Below are positions 33,030 through 42,887 of a stretch of 64,000 nucleotides of DNA, one piece after another (position 1 is the stretch's first letter; each line of letters starts with the position of its first letter). The notes below the pieces were generated by a model, which was given only the letters and a program-made list of their open reading frames with translations, did no database searches and was not told the DNA's origin. Position numbers and translations under genes: made by a program. This DNA is from Peltaster fructicola (Eukaryota; Ascomycota; Dothideomycetes): NCBI GenBank assembly GCA_001592805.2, contig CP051141.1:1488001-1552000 (forward strand), given 5' to 3'.

Positions 33030-34112
33030 TCATGTACTGCGATCTGTAGACTTGGATTTTCCATCAAGTGCTTGCTGTCTCAAGCGGTCCCATGCACTTC
33101 CAGCTGGTTTGACAGCCGTGCTGGGAGTCGACATGCTGTCAAGTGGATCCTCAGTTGGCTGACTGCGCTGACGTACTGGTGTCGGTGTACTGGTCTGCTG
33201 AGGAGCGGGCATGTTCGATGCCCATGCCTGCTGGGCTTGCTCTGCCGTCTGCCTATCATTCAACAACTCAGATTGAATGTCGAACGTTGTGTACTCGGTC
33301 TGAAATGAACCGCCTGTGGGAGAAGCATCATCATGCTGCTGCTGAGCTGGCCGCCGAGCTTGAGCGATCTCTTGTACATTTCTCCTCTGCCGTCTTTGTT
33401 CAAATGTCTCGGGCTGCGTAGTGCCAGAGATGTCTTGTTCACGCACTGGCGCCTTTGCTTGTTGTGCTCTCTTCCGCAGGGCCTCGTTATACTCTTTCAG
33501 ACGCCCATCGCTTGCAAGCCTGACAGTCAAGACTGTGAGACCATAAGAAGCGAAGAATATCTGAGAAGCGACCACCCATACTGCTACATGTGCATTTGCC
33601 CTTGTGAACTGCCATATCATACGAGCCCTGAGACCTTCGAAAGGTCCAAACTTATTGTACCGGAAGTTGCCTTCATCTGTCATGCTCGGGGCCCAGCCTC
33701 CTGGAAAGGAACATTTGCCTGAATTCTGCAAGAACCTGAAACCACCAATTGCTAGACCAACAGGTGTGCCAGTCGTACTCAAATTGACAGCATGTGCACT
33801 GCTGTGTGCGAATGCTTCCGCCTCCTCTTGTCTCACTGGACGATCCAATATTTTGGCTGCTGCGTCGCAGCGCTGTCGTACTAATGCTGCTGTCAATCTC
33901 ATTAGGTCCTTCTGGCTGGAGAAACTGAAGAAAGTAGCAGCTCGTGGCAGTTGATCGAACGGAATGAGAATCTGGTTAGGTGGTGGTTGTGCTTGGATAT
34001 ATGCTGCTCCAGTCAACGCAGCTGGTGAGCTATACGCATCGGCGTCTGACGGGGGAGCCTCACTGTCAACGAAGCCAGCGTTGGCTAACGCTAAGACTTC
34101 TTCCAGGACCAT
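33030..34112 (-). CDS. Predicted membrane protein, function unknown
   Basis: The frame is open from about 34266, but the first ATG is at 34112 (MVLEEVLALANAGFVDSEAP), giving 360 residues. An upstream exon cannot be excluded because the 5' part also looks coding (RIDDFISKLELRPSNN). The middle holds FDQLPRAATFFSFSSQKDLM and RLTAALVRQRCDAAAKILD, then a Gly-rich hydrophobic segment (TTGTPVGLAIGGFRFLQNSG). A clear membrane helix follows (AVWVVASQIFFASYGLTVLT), and after it a long hydrophilic Gln/Pro-rich tail. I do not recognise the family beyond an impression that it is conserved in ascomycetes. Confidence 0.7.
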   Translation of the reverse strand: MVLEEVLALANAGFVDSEAPPSDADAYSSPAALTGAAYIQAQPPPNQILIPFDQLPRAATFFSFSSQKDLMRLTAALVRQRCDAAAKILDRPVRQEEAEAFAHSSAHAVNLSTTGTPVGLAIGGFRFLQNSGKCSFPGGWAPSMTDEGNFRYNKFGPFEGLRARMIWQFTRANAHVAVWVVASQIFFASYGLTVLTVRLASDGRLKEYNEALRKRAQQAKAPVREQDISGTTQPETFEQRRQRRNVQEIAQARRPAQQQHDDASPTGGSFQTEYTTFDIQSELLNDRQTAEQAQQAWASNMPAPQQTSTPTPVRQRSQPTEDPLDSMSTPSTAVKPAGSAWDRLRQQALDGKSKSTDRST

Positions 34113-34331
34113 CGTGCAAGTGCAAGCTAAAGCAGAAGGAAGACCGGGTTGCTGTCGGGTTGAGTTGTTGGAAGGTCGGAGCTCAAGCTTCGAGATGAAG
34201 TCATCAATTCTACCATCACGCGACTGTGCATTGTTCCACACTAGTTCTACCCTGTATGGATTATTGCCAGTTATAGTATACAGTCAATAAAGTCTGCTCT
34301 GACAACGGGCTATTGACTCTCGATCCGCTTC

Positions 34332-35949
34332 TCAATGATTCCTCTTCCTCAGCATTCGTGGCTTGCCCCCAATGTACACAAAGCAGAGCAAAGAAGTCAA
34401 TGCGCATATGCCTGCCAGCACGATATTCATGTTGCCATAGCCGATGACTTGCTTCAGTTCTCCTCCTAACTCTGGACCAAGGGTCAATCCCGCGCTGAAC
34501 ACCATGCTATTGAGGCCATAGAGCTGGGCGTACGGTCCATCCTCGCCGAAGAAGTCTGGGTTGACCTCGTAGTACTTTTGTACCACCGCGCCCGCTTCAA
34601 CGATGCTTGGTGCCCCAATTCCTGCCAGACCTATCCCGCAGAGAGCGAGCAGACCGCCGTAGAGGAGCATCTGGTCCTTACCGCCAGCGTGAGGGAGGCG
34701 TAGCAATACCAGGACCGGAACCAGGTAAGCGTAACTGCCAACAGCAACAGGCTTGGTGCCAAATCGATCAACGAGCCAGCCAAACACTGGACCAAGTATC
34801 AGGTCAAATAATCCAAGCGGCAGAAACAGTATGCCTGCCTTCAATGAATCGAAGTTGAACATTTCTCGAGCAACTGTCGGGATGGTGGCGTCGAAGTTTG
34901 CCAATAGCACGGCCTGTATGAAGGCCACGAGCAATGCTGTCAACAAGCGAGCATCGGCAAGACAAGGCAAGATCGGGATCAACCTTGCTATCCTTGGTTG
35001 ATTCTCAGATATCTTGAAGGCAGCTAGATCTTCCTCTTTGCTGCCAAGGAGTGGTTGCTCTTCACCGTTCTCCTCATCGTGATCGCCGTGCTGTTGCGAG
35101 GCTGTGTCTGCACCATCCTCAGGCTGTGCATGTTTCGGTTCGTATCGGCGGGCGACTTTCTTTTCAATGACTAGGAGCCGCATGACGAAGTCGATCGCAA
35201 GCACAGCAAAGCCTATGCCAAACACTCCGGCATATCCGGCTTTCTCATACAGGATGCCACCAAGTAGCGGCGCAACGAGGTTGCCAACAGAGATGAACGA
35301 GAAGATCTGCAGCAATGTTAGCACTGGGCCTCGCCTACATGTTCTACCCACGTACCGAGCCAATTGTTTTACCAAGGTTGTCTGGTCCTACAGTCTCGAG
35401 ACACAACGCCAGGCCGATCGTCCAGACAAATGCAGCACTGATGCCCTGCAGTACTCGTGCCACTGCCAGTACAGCTACACTGCGTCCTAAGAACAGCAAG
35501 ACTGTGGCGCCAAGCAAAGCTGTCAGACCAAGCAGGAAAGGTGACTGTCGTGATGACATGCGATCTGCCAAAATTCCGGCGATCGGCGAGAACAAAACTG
35601 AGGCAGCTGCATAAGCGGCGAGTAGTCCGTCGACATGACTCTGAATCTGCTCATCTGGAAGCCCGATACGATCTTGAAGCATAAAAGGCAGGATCGGAAC
35701 AACAAGACCGTACAAGAAGAGGTCAACGAACAGACCTACCGCCACTGTTGAGACGATGAAGAGGGTGTTGCTTCGCCATCGTAGTCCAACAGGCTTTTGG
35801 CTGTAGTCATTCTTGATCTGGAGTGAGTTCAGTAAGCTGTCCCATCTGGTAGGTGCCATCCGGGCAATGGCAGCAGTAAGCCGCTCTGTCCTTGACACGT
35901 TGTATGGTAAACGTACGGAAGAGGAAGAAGATGTGGTGACCTCACTCAT
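34332..35949 (-). CDS. Major facilitator superfamily transporter, DHA1/vesicular amine transporter-like
   Basis: Two exons (35949-35356, 35306-34332) give 522 residues; the 49-nt intron begins gtacgt and ends ctgcag. About twelve membrane helices are predicted by eye, with a large charged cytosolic loop in the middle (around GADTASQQHGDHDEENGEE). MFS signatures include GLFVDLFLYGLVVPILPFML in helix 1, GILADRMSSRQSPFLLGL between helices 2 and 3, and GWLVDRFGTKPVAVGSY in the second half. Drug:H+ antiporters and VMAT-like proteins share this pattern, so proton-coupled export of small amines or drugs is likely. The substrate is unknown. It is divergent from the U1A gene. Confidence 0.92.
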
Positions 35950-36281
35950 GGCCGCTAAATTTTGCGTGGCTCAAAACTCAATCGCGATAGAGAGTCGGCA
36001 GAGAGGATTGTGTATAGCTGGCACGATACCCTACACCGAAAGACAAAGCTCTACTCTGAGCTCTACATCGAGTCTGCTCTTCGTCGCACTGAGTGTGCAG
36101 GCAGCTCAATTGGATGCTGGAACAACATTGAACAGCACATCCATGCGCGAGCGTGACTAAGCGTAACGCTAGTAGCCCTACCAAGCTAACTCGATCGCTC
36201 GTGAACTTCTCATCACTGTCCACAACGCGACAACGACGCAGCAGCTGGCTGACAAAAGGTAACACAATATCAGTCATCAAC
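35950..36281. promoter_or_regulatory. Bidirectional intergenic region, MFS transporter and U1A genes
   Basis: It separates two divergent start codons by 332 bases. No coding signal is seen; the promoter role is inferred from orientation. Confidence 0.4.
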
Positions 36282-37209
36282 ATGCTGGCCGACGGGGATG
36301 GCTCTCAAGATGGCGAGATAGCGCCAAACGCAACGTTCGTACATTGCACTCCGTGCGAACACGCGTAAGGAGTAGAAGCAACTGACTTTTTGCAGTGTCT
36401 ACGTATGGATGAGCTCTTGCTCGATAGTATGAAACACTGATTGAGAACAACAGGTACGGAACATCAACGAGCGAGTGAAGATTCCAGTACTTCTCGAGGC
36501 TCTCCGGGGCCTGTTTTCAGAATATGGCGAGATTCAAGACATCATAGCCAAAAAGAGCCTCAAGCGTAAAGGCCAAGCTTTCATCGTCTATGACGAGATC
36601 GAGAGTGCGCAGAACGCCATAGATGAGCTTAATGGCTTCGAGATCTACGGCAAGCAGCTGAGCGTGGACTTTGCCAAGACAAGATCCGATGTCACTGTTC
36701 TCAATGAGGATGGTGAAGAAGCGCTCGAAGCGCACAAGACGCAACGCATTGCTACTCGAGGTCAGTCACAGTGCTTGAACTCATTCTCGAACCACTGACA
36801 TGACACAGAAGCCAAAGAAGTCGAAGCTAAAGAAACTGCAGCAGCTGCAGCCGCAGCCGCAGCAGCTTCTGCTGCGCAACAATCGACGAAGCGCGAGCAC
36901 GACGATGATGACGACGCTGCACAGCGACCTGCGAAGATGCCCAAGGTCGCCATGTCAGCAGTTCCCGACGAATATCTTCCACCCAACAAGACCTTGACAA
37001 TTCGTGAATTGCCCGCCAATGTCACCAAGGACGATCTCATTGCGGCTTTCGGCAGATTCCCGAGATTTAGAGAGGTGCGTACAGTACCTGGCAGGCCACT
37101 TGCTTTCATCGAGTTCGAGGATGCAGAGGCAGGCGAGATTGCGAAGAATAAGGCTGCAACCATGGAGATCCATGACCAGCGTATTCGTGTCACTTACCGC
37201 AGAGCTTAG
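36282..37209 (+). CDS. U1A/U2B''-type snRNP protein (two RRMs)
   Basis: Four exons (36282-36334, 36396-36402, 36454-36760, 36809-37209) give 255 residues. The second exon is only 7 nt, yet it is needed to rebuild the RNP2 motif NATVYVRNINERVKIPV. RRM1 continues with KGQAFIVYDEIESAQNAIDE (RNP1) and FAKTRSD. An Ala-rich linker and a basic stretch follow, then RRM2 with LTIRELPANVTKDDLIAAF and LAFIEFEDAEAGE. Fungal proteins of this family bind U1 and/or U2 snRNA hairpins in the nucleus. The introns flanking the microexon are 61 and 51 nt, with a CTGAC branch and a T-rich tract before the first acceptor. Confidence 0.93.
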
Positions 37210-37274
37210 TAACTTTGTTGGTTCGTGATCGATGGCATGGTGGAGCCTAGCATTGCGCATCTACATGCAGTGTA

Positions 37275-38137
37275 TCAAAAGATTACGTCTTCATCACCCT
37301 CGTCGCCGAGAACATTGCTGGATTGCTCGTCGTTCTCCTTGTTCTCACTGTCATCTGTCTTCTTCAGTTTCTTGACTCGCTCCGCCTCTTCTGCCGCAGC
37401 GGCTTTCTCTTTCACACCCTTCACCTTCTTCAGTCGGAAGAACTCCTCACGATCCAGTTCATCCAGCTCACTGTTGATGTATTTGATGGTGTTCTCTGTT
37501 CGTGGGATGATAACGTGCTCGCTGTGGATAGTCAGTATTGCAGCAGATGCTCACGTTCGACTCACATTGCATTGACTCTTCGGTTGACGACCTTGATCAC
37601 CTCGTCGAGTATCACGAACGCCGTCTGTAGTGAAGCCAGCTCTACTAAAGTTTCAACAGCTCTTGTGTATGTCTCTCGACACTTCGCAACTTGCTGTCCA
37701 CCCTTTCCGAGACCAGTCAGGTTGAAGTCACTCTTGCCCTCGTCATGTAATGCTTCGAACTGTGGTAGGAAGACACCGCTGACGTTTTCTTGCTTTGTCT
37801 TGACCTTGAACTTGGCTTTTCGTACGCTCTCGGTGATCTGATATGTTATCTGATTGTTGCCAACTGCATAGGTGACCTCAGCGAGGGAGAAAGCAGCAAT
37901 TTGCATCACTCGACCCATCTTGCGCTTGGCTTCGTCGATTCGCTTCGTTATCTCTCGGAATCGCTTCGTGAGTGCCTCTGACTTTCGCTTGAGGAGATCG
38001 TGGCCTGTTTGTGCACCTTTGAGCTTCGATTTCATCGCTCCCAGCGATTGCCGTGTCGGGAAGACAGCTTCCCTGTCCTGCGATAGCTGTTAGGAGGGCA
38101 TCCTGATCATATTCCTCTACCATACCTTGCCAGACAT
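37275..38137 (-). CDS. VMA8: V-type proton ATPase subunit D
   Basis: Three exons (38137-38126, 38077-37566, 37521-37275) give 256 residues. The first exon codes only MSGK; splicing gives MSGKDREAVFPTRQSLGAMK. The rest is textbook subunit D: GHDLLKRKSEALTKRFREI, AKRKMGRVMQIAAFSLAEV, KQENVSGVFLPQFEAL, FNLTGLGKGGQQV, FVILDEVIKVVNRRVNAIEH and VIIPRTENTIKYINSELDEL. Subunit D is the central rotor stalk of the V1 sector on the vacuolar membrane. The C-terminal 60 residues are charged and end in DEDVIF, as in relatives. It is convergent with the U1A gene, only 65 bases between stops. Confidence 0.97.
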
Positions 38138-38522
38138 TCTGGCTGCTGTTAGAGTCGATGTCGGACAGCGAGGAGATGACGACGCTGCAGCGAAGAGTGA
38201 TTGACGATAACGCTGCTTCTTACAAGCTGGTAAATCTCAGCACAAGACTACGAGATGTGTCCTAATGTCACAGCAACGAGTACATGTAGCTACTGCAGAT
38301 GACGTTCGAGCTTCGCAGACGAGGTTGCGAGATGACGCTGATTGGCTGCTCATCTGCATACGTGAGCCACTTCAGCTCGTCTTATCACAAGCTGTCAATG
38401 GCTATAAGTAACGCGACTTTCACAGTAATTCCTCTGGCAGTGCGTCAATCATCAGTTGACTTGAATACAGACACGCCCCACAAATGTCCTGCTGGTCCAC
38501 ATAGATTGAGGCGCCTAGTACA
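38138..38522. other. Intergenic region upstream of VMA8
   Basis: 385 bases contain the VMA8 promoter and the 3' flank of the next minus-strand gene. Nothing else is recognised. Confidence 0.4.
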
Positions 38523-39446
38523 TCAACATGCTCGAAGCTGTAACCTCCTAAAATGTTGCCAGCAATCATACGAAGCAACCAGTAGGATTACAACACAAAC
38601 TACAGGCGTGTAGGTCCCAGTGAAACCTGACGACCGAGTGAGCAGGTGTATTTGACCATTGCTCGCGTGAGCGCAGCCGATGACGAAGTCAATGCTGCCA
38701 AGGTAGAGTGCAGGTCGACCAACGATTCTTCGTAAGCTGTTCTTACTAGGTCGACTGTCCCTGGGAATCGCGCGTAGGCCTACTACACAGCCGAAGACGA
38801 TGTGCATGTGGATGCTGAATGCTTGCTCTGTCAAATATACTGCTCTCGTTTGAGCTGTCCCGTTCGACAAGAAGCCACTGAATAGAAATAATGCTACTTG
38901 TCTTGTGGCTAAGTGTAAGGCAGCTGCGTTGACGACGTACTCAAGCTCATGCTTGGGAGGCCAGATGGTGAAGACTGCTCGTAGGATGCCATAATTGATC
39001 AGAGCCTGGTTAAGTCCAACATAGATGAATGATAATCCGGCCAAGAGAGGGATATAGTTGACAGATCGTACGAAACGTAGCTGGTCTGTCGAACTTTGCG
39101 ATACCCCGTCAGCTGGGGTTGACGTGAGTTGCTTGGTGATGAATGCTCGAGCTGCGTTGTCAGGAGTGAGAGCCAGAGCCACAAGGATGTAGCACATTTG
39201 CAAGATAAGAATCAGCGCAAGCGTGACCGTTGCAGTCGCGACATAAGCTTGGCAAATCCTCTCGCACAGTGCTTCTCGACGACCCCATCTTACCTGTCGG
39301 ACCAGGATTACGACTGTGACCAATGTCGTGAGTATCAGAGCAAGTCTTGCCTCGTCGGTGTTCGGGCAGAAGTAGCCACTGGCGGCGAAATATCTAGGGA
39401 GGCTCGGTATGCTGAACCAGAGGTCATGATGGTTTGTCTGGGCCAT
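38523..39446 (-). CDS. Polytopic membrane protein, unknown family
   Basis: A single frame of 307 residues from an ATG at 39446. By eye there are six or seven membrane helices, including LALILTTLVTVVILVRQV, TVTLALILILQMCYILVALA, YIPLLAGLSFIYVGLNQALI, ALFLFSGFLSNGTA and TPVVCVVILLVASYD. The N-terminal stretch with SIPSLPRYFAASGYFCPN resembles an exposed luminal or outer segment. I cannot place it in a named family; an integral membrane receptor-like or uncharacterised fungal protein is possible. The C-terminus could be extended by an unseen exon. Confidence 0.68.
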   Translation of the reverse strand: MAQTNHHDLWFSIPSLPRYFAASGYFCPNTDEARLALILTTLVTVVILVRQVRWGRREALCERICQAYVATATVTLALILILQMCYILVALALTPDNAARAFITKQLTSTPADGVSQSSTDQLRFVRSVNYIPLLAGLSFIYVGLNQALINYGILRAVFTIWPPKHELEYVVNAAALHLATRQVALFLFSGFLSNGTAQTRAVYLTEQAFSIHMHIVFGCVVGLRAIPRDSRPSKNSLRRIVGRPALYLGSIDFVIGCAHASNGQIHLLTRSSGFTGTYTPVVCVVILLVASYDCWQHFRRLQLRAC

Positions 39447-40069
39447 CTTCGACTAGACTTTGGCAAGAAGTGACTGAGCAGTTGGCAAAAGGCTGGAGGA
39501 TGTGGCCTTGTTGCAGCCGTAGCATGAATGCCTGATCACAATCTAGACAATTATTGCTGTTGCCTGCTGCGATTCATACCATTAGCTCGAACGTGCCGTC
39601 GCAATCGCAAAAGTGCTTTGAATAGAGCATGATGCTGCCTCATGACTAGAGGCACGAAGCGGCTCTAATCGTGCAAGCATCTTTGTTGGCATGTCTAATG
39701 TCAAAGACAGACACAATGTCGATAGAGGTGGCTGCTGCCTCAACCACATCGGCTAAGACCCGGCGGTATTTCGGCATTCGCAAACGTCTAGTACACAAAT
39801 TATTGGCCATACTGTACGGAAGCTCTTGTACTCGAACGCGCCTCAATCAATCTTGTTCTCGTTGAGCACGCGATCTTCGAGGCGATGCCCACTTGACCGA
39901 CGTGCAGTGTAGCTGCTGACGACACTGACCACCAAGCTTTGCAGTATTAGCGCATGGCTGGAGTATGCACGGTCAACTTCTGCGTACACTGACACCGCCA
40001 TTCACCATCACTCTAGGCAAAGCTCGACCTCAGAAGGAGCTTCCTCCTCTTCCGACGTTGTCGCCCGCC
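39447..40069. other. Divergent intergenic region upstream of SYF1
   Basis: About 620 bases. The SYF1 frame is open from an ATG at 39965, so a 35-residue N-terminal extension is possible but has no family support. Otherwise I see nothing. Confidence 0.4.
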
Positions 40070-42682
40070 ATGCAAGAGGCACCGGCATTCCACCTCATCC
40101 TCTCGAGCGACGAGATTTACGAGCAGGACATCCTTCGCAATCCCACCTCCATCCAGCCGTGGCTAGACTATGCGCAGTTCAAGAGACAGTATGGGACGGT
40201 GTTAGAGCAGTCATTCGTGCTGGAACGAGCTTGTCATGCGCTGCCGCGCAGCTATAAGCTCTGGAAATTGTACCTCGAGCTGCGAACAAGTCATCTCAAA
40301 GGCAAGAATCCATCAAGGCATAAAGCAGAGTTTCAGAAGGTCAACGCGCTTTTCGAGAAAGCATTGGTCTTGCTCAACAAAATGCCAAAGATCTGGGAGA
40401 TGTACCTGTCATTCCTGACCCAACAACCTCTGATCACATTCACACGCCGTACCTTCGATCGAGCTCTTCGAGCACTACCGCTCACCCAGCACAACAGAAT
40501 CTGGGTGCTATACAGACCTTTTGTCAACTCGGCTGGTGGACAGACAGCGGTGAAGGTCTGGCGCAGATATATCCAGCTCCATCCAGAGCATGTTGAAGAG
40601 TATATCGAGCTGCTGGTTGAGCAGGGACAATATACCGAGGCCGTACAGAGGTATATTGATGTGCTGAATAACCCCAAGTTCAAGTCTCGGCAGGCCAAAG
40701 GCCCATTCCAGCACTGGACGGAGATGCTTGAGGTTCTCATCGATAATGCAAAGCGCATACCAGATCCCGTGCCACTGGAGAATGGTAGCGCACTTTCTGT
40801 AGATGCCATTGTCCGATCGAGTCTACAGCACTTTCCTGACCAGCGAGGTATACTCTGGGTCGGTCTGGCACGATACTACATCAATCTTGGTGTCTACGAA
40901 AAGGCGCGGGACGTCTTTGAGGAAGGCATCACTACTGTGATGACAGTACGAGACTTCTCGGTTGTGTTCGATACCTACGCCGAAGCAGAAGAAGCGTTGA
41001 TTTCGATCAAGCTTGAAGAATCAGCAACAAGACAGCAGAAGGGCAAAGTTGATGTGGACGCCGATCTCGACCTCGATATTCGAATGATGCGATTTGAGCA
41101 ACTCATGGACCGACGACCATTCCTCATAAACGATGTGCTGCTGCGACAGAATCCCAACAACGTCAATGAGTGGCAGAAACGTGTGGCTCTCTGGGGCGAC
41201 AACAAGCGCATGGTTGTGCAAACCTACACTGATGCCATCGCTACCATCAAGCCTAAGGAGGCTACTGGACGCTTTCACGACCTCTGGACCAATTACGCAA
41301 AGTTCTACGAGGCTGGTGGTGATCTTCGGAATGCTCGAGTCATTCTCGAGAAGGCAGTCAAGGTGCCATACAAGTCTGTGTCTGATCTCGCAGAGATGTG
41401 GACTGAGTGGGCTGAACTGGAACTACGCAATGAGAACTTCGACCAGGCTGTGGCTGTCATGGCTACTGCTACGCAAGCGCCGAAGCGCAGCACAGTCGAC
41501 TACTTTGATGAGACTTTGAGCCCACAGCAGCGTGTACACAAGAGCTGGAAGTTGTGGTCTTTCTACGTCGATCTTGTTGAATCTGTCTCCAGTCTCGAGG
41601 AAACGAAGAAGATCTACGAGCGTATCTTCGAGTTGCGGATCGCCACGCCGCAGACTGTCGTCAACTTTGCCAACCTCCTCGAGGAAAACGAGTACTACGA
41701 AGACAGCTTCAAGGTCTATGAACGAGGACTCGATCTATTCTCATATCCCGTGGCCTTCGAACTCTGGAACCTGTACCTTACAAAAGCGGTTGATCGCAAA
41801 ATCAGCATAGAACGACTCCGAGATCTGTTCGAGCAGGCAGTCGAGGACTGTCCGCCGAAGTTTGCCAAGACCATCTATCTCATGTATGGTGCGCTGGAGG
41901 AAGAGCGTGGTCTTGCAAGACATGCTATGCGAATATATGAGCGCGCAACAAGAGCGGTGTCCGAGGAAGATCGTGCTTCGATGTTCGAGTTCTACATCAC
42001 CAAATCGGCGTCCAACTTCGGCCTCACCTCTACACGATCAATCTACACAAGTGCTATTGCAGCACTTTCGGACAAGGACGCAGCCTCTATGTGCATTAAG
42101 TTTGCCGAGATGGAAAGACGACTTGGCGAGATCGATCGTGCCAGAGCCATTTACGGACATGCCAGTCAATTCTGTGACCCAAGAGTCAATCCTGCATTCT
42201 GGAAGAAATGGGAGCAGTTTGAAGTTCAGCATGGCAACGAGGACACGTTCAAGGAGATGCTGCGCATAAAGCGCAGCGTCCAGGCACAGTTTAACACGGA
42301 TCTAAACTTCATCGCATCCCAGGCTGTGGCACGACAACAAGCACAACAAGCTGACGTCGATGAAGATGATATGGACGACAATGGCAAGGCTGATGCCATG
42401 GCACAGCTGGAACGTCAAGCCCGCGCGCCTGTCGGTTTCGTCGTTGCCTTTCCACAGGAGTCGAAGGCGGAAACAGAAAACAAGCTGAGCAGGAGAACAT
42501 TCCTGTTGAGGTACACAACGCCGACGCCATTGACCTCGGTGATGACATATGATACGGTGCAGTGTACATTGTATAGCTACACAGATAATGGACATATCGG
42601 ACTACCCTCTGATACCAATCATTGCCGTCATCTGTGCCATACATTTGAAGCCACTGATAAGGTGTTGTTGGTCAGCAAATGA
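40070..42682 (+). CDS. SYF1: Pre-mRNA-splicing factor Syf1 (HAT-repeat protein)
   Basis: One long exon, started at the Met before APAFHLILSSDEIYEQDIL, where the family homology begins. HAT/TPR repeats fill nearly the whole protein: NPTSIQPWLDYAQFKRQYG, LPRSYKLWKLYLELRTSH, MPKIWEMYLSFLTQQPLIT and HDLWTNYAKFYEAGGDLRNA are examples. Syf1 is a scaffold of the Prp19-associated (NTC) complex in the active spliceosome. Near 42450-42456 the frame stops matching the family. After RAPVGFVVA the expected STGVEGGNRKQAEQE and terminal NADAIDLGDDI are encoded in another frame ending at 42552, while the uninterrupted frame runs on to 42682 with unrelated residues. This is either a small indel or an unusual 47-nt intron. 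The body of the protein is intact. Confidence 0.93.
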   Translation: MQEAPAFHLILSSDEIYEQDILRNPTSIQPWLDYAQFKRQYGTVLEQSFVLERACHALPRSYKLWKLYLELRTSHLKGKNPSRHKAEFQKVNALFEKALVLLNKMPKIWEMYLSFLTQQPLITFTRRTFDRALRALPLTQHNRIWVLYRPFVNSAGGQTAVKVWRRYIQLHPEHVEEYIELLVEQGQYTEAVQRYIDVLNNPKFKSRQAKGPFQHWTEMLEVLIDNAKRIPDPVPLENGSALSVDAIVRSSLQHFPDQRGILWVGLARYYINLGVYEKARDVFEEGITTVMTVRDFSVVFDTYAEAEEALISIKLEESATRQQKGKVDVDADLDLDIRMMRFEQLMDRRPFLINDVLLRQNPNNVNEWQKRVALWGDNKRMVVQTYTDAIATIKPKEATGRFHDLWTNYAKFYEAGGDLRNARVILEKAVKVPYKSVSDLAEMWTEWAELELRNENFDQAVAVMATATQAPKRSTVDYFDETLSPQQRVHKSWKLWSFYVDLVESVSSLEETKKIYERIFELRIATPQTVVNFANLLEENEYYEDSFKVYERGLDLFSYPVAFELWNLYLTKAVDRKISIERLRDLFEQAVEDCPPKFAKTIYLMYGALEEERGLARHAMRIYERATRAVSEEDRASMFEFYITKSASNFGLTSTRSIYTSAIAALSDKDAASMCIKFAEMERRLGEIDRARAIYGHASQFCDPRVNPAFWKKWEQFEVQHGNEDTFKEMLRIKRSVQAQFNTDLNFIASQAVARQQAQQADVDEDDMDDNGKADAMAQLERQARAPVGFVVAFPQESKAETENKLSRRTFLLRYTTPTPLTSVMTYDTVQCTLYSYTDNGHIGLPSDTNHCRHLCHTFEATDKVLLVSK

Positions 42683-42887
42683 ATGCCCTTGCAAAGGGAG
42701 CCCGGCTCGCTTCTGCATCCAATCGTCTCCCCACCAATATGACCACCACCAATACAATAGAATCACACACTGGCACTTCCCAGATGCTCAATGACTTCTT
42801 TCAACAAGCAGATCGAACTTCGAGCGTGGTCTGACATACTTTTCGCGCCACAAAAGAGCCTGGTGACCCCACCATAAGCGATGGACG
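42683..42887. other. Short intergenic region between SYF1 and the Zn2Cys6 gene
   Basis: Only 205 bases from the end of the uninterrupted SYF1 frame, or about 335 from the family-like stop at 42552. It must hold the SYF1 terminator and the promoter of the next gene. No motif is called. Confidence 0.35.
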
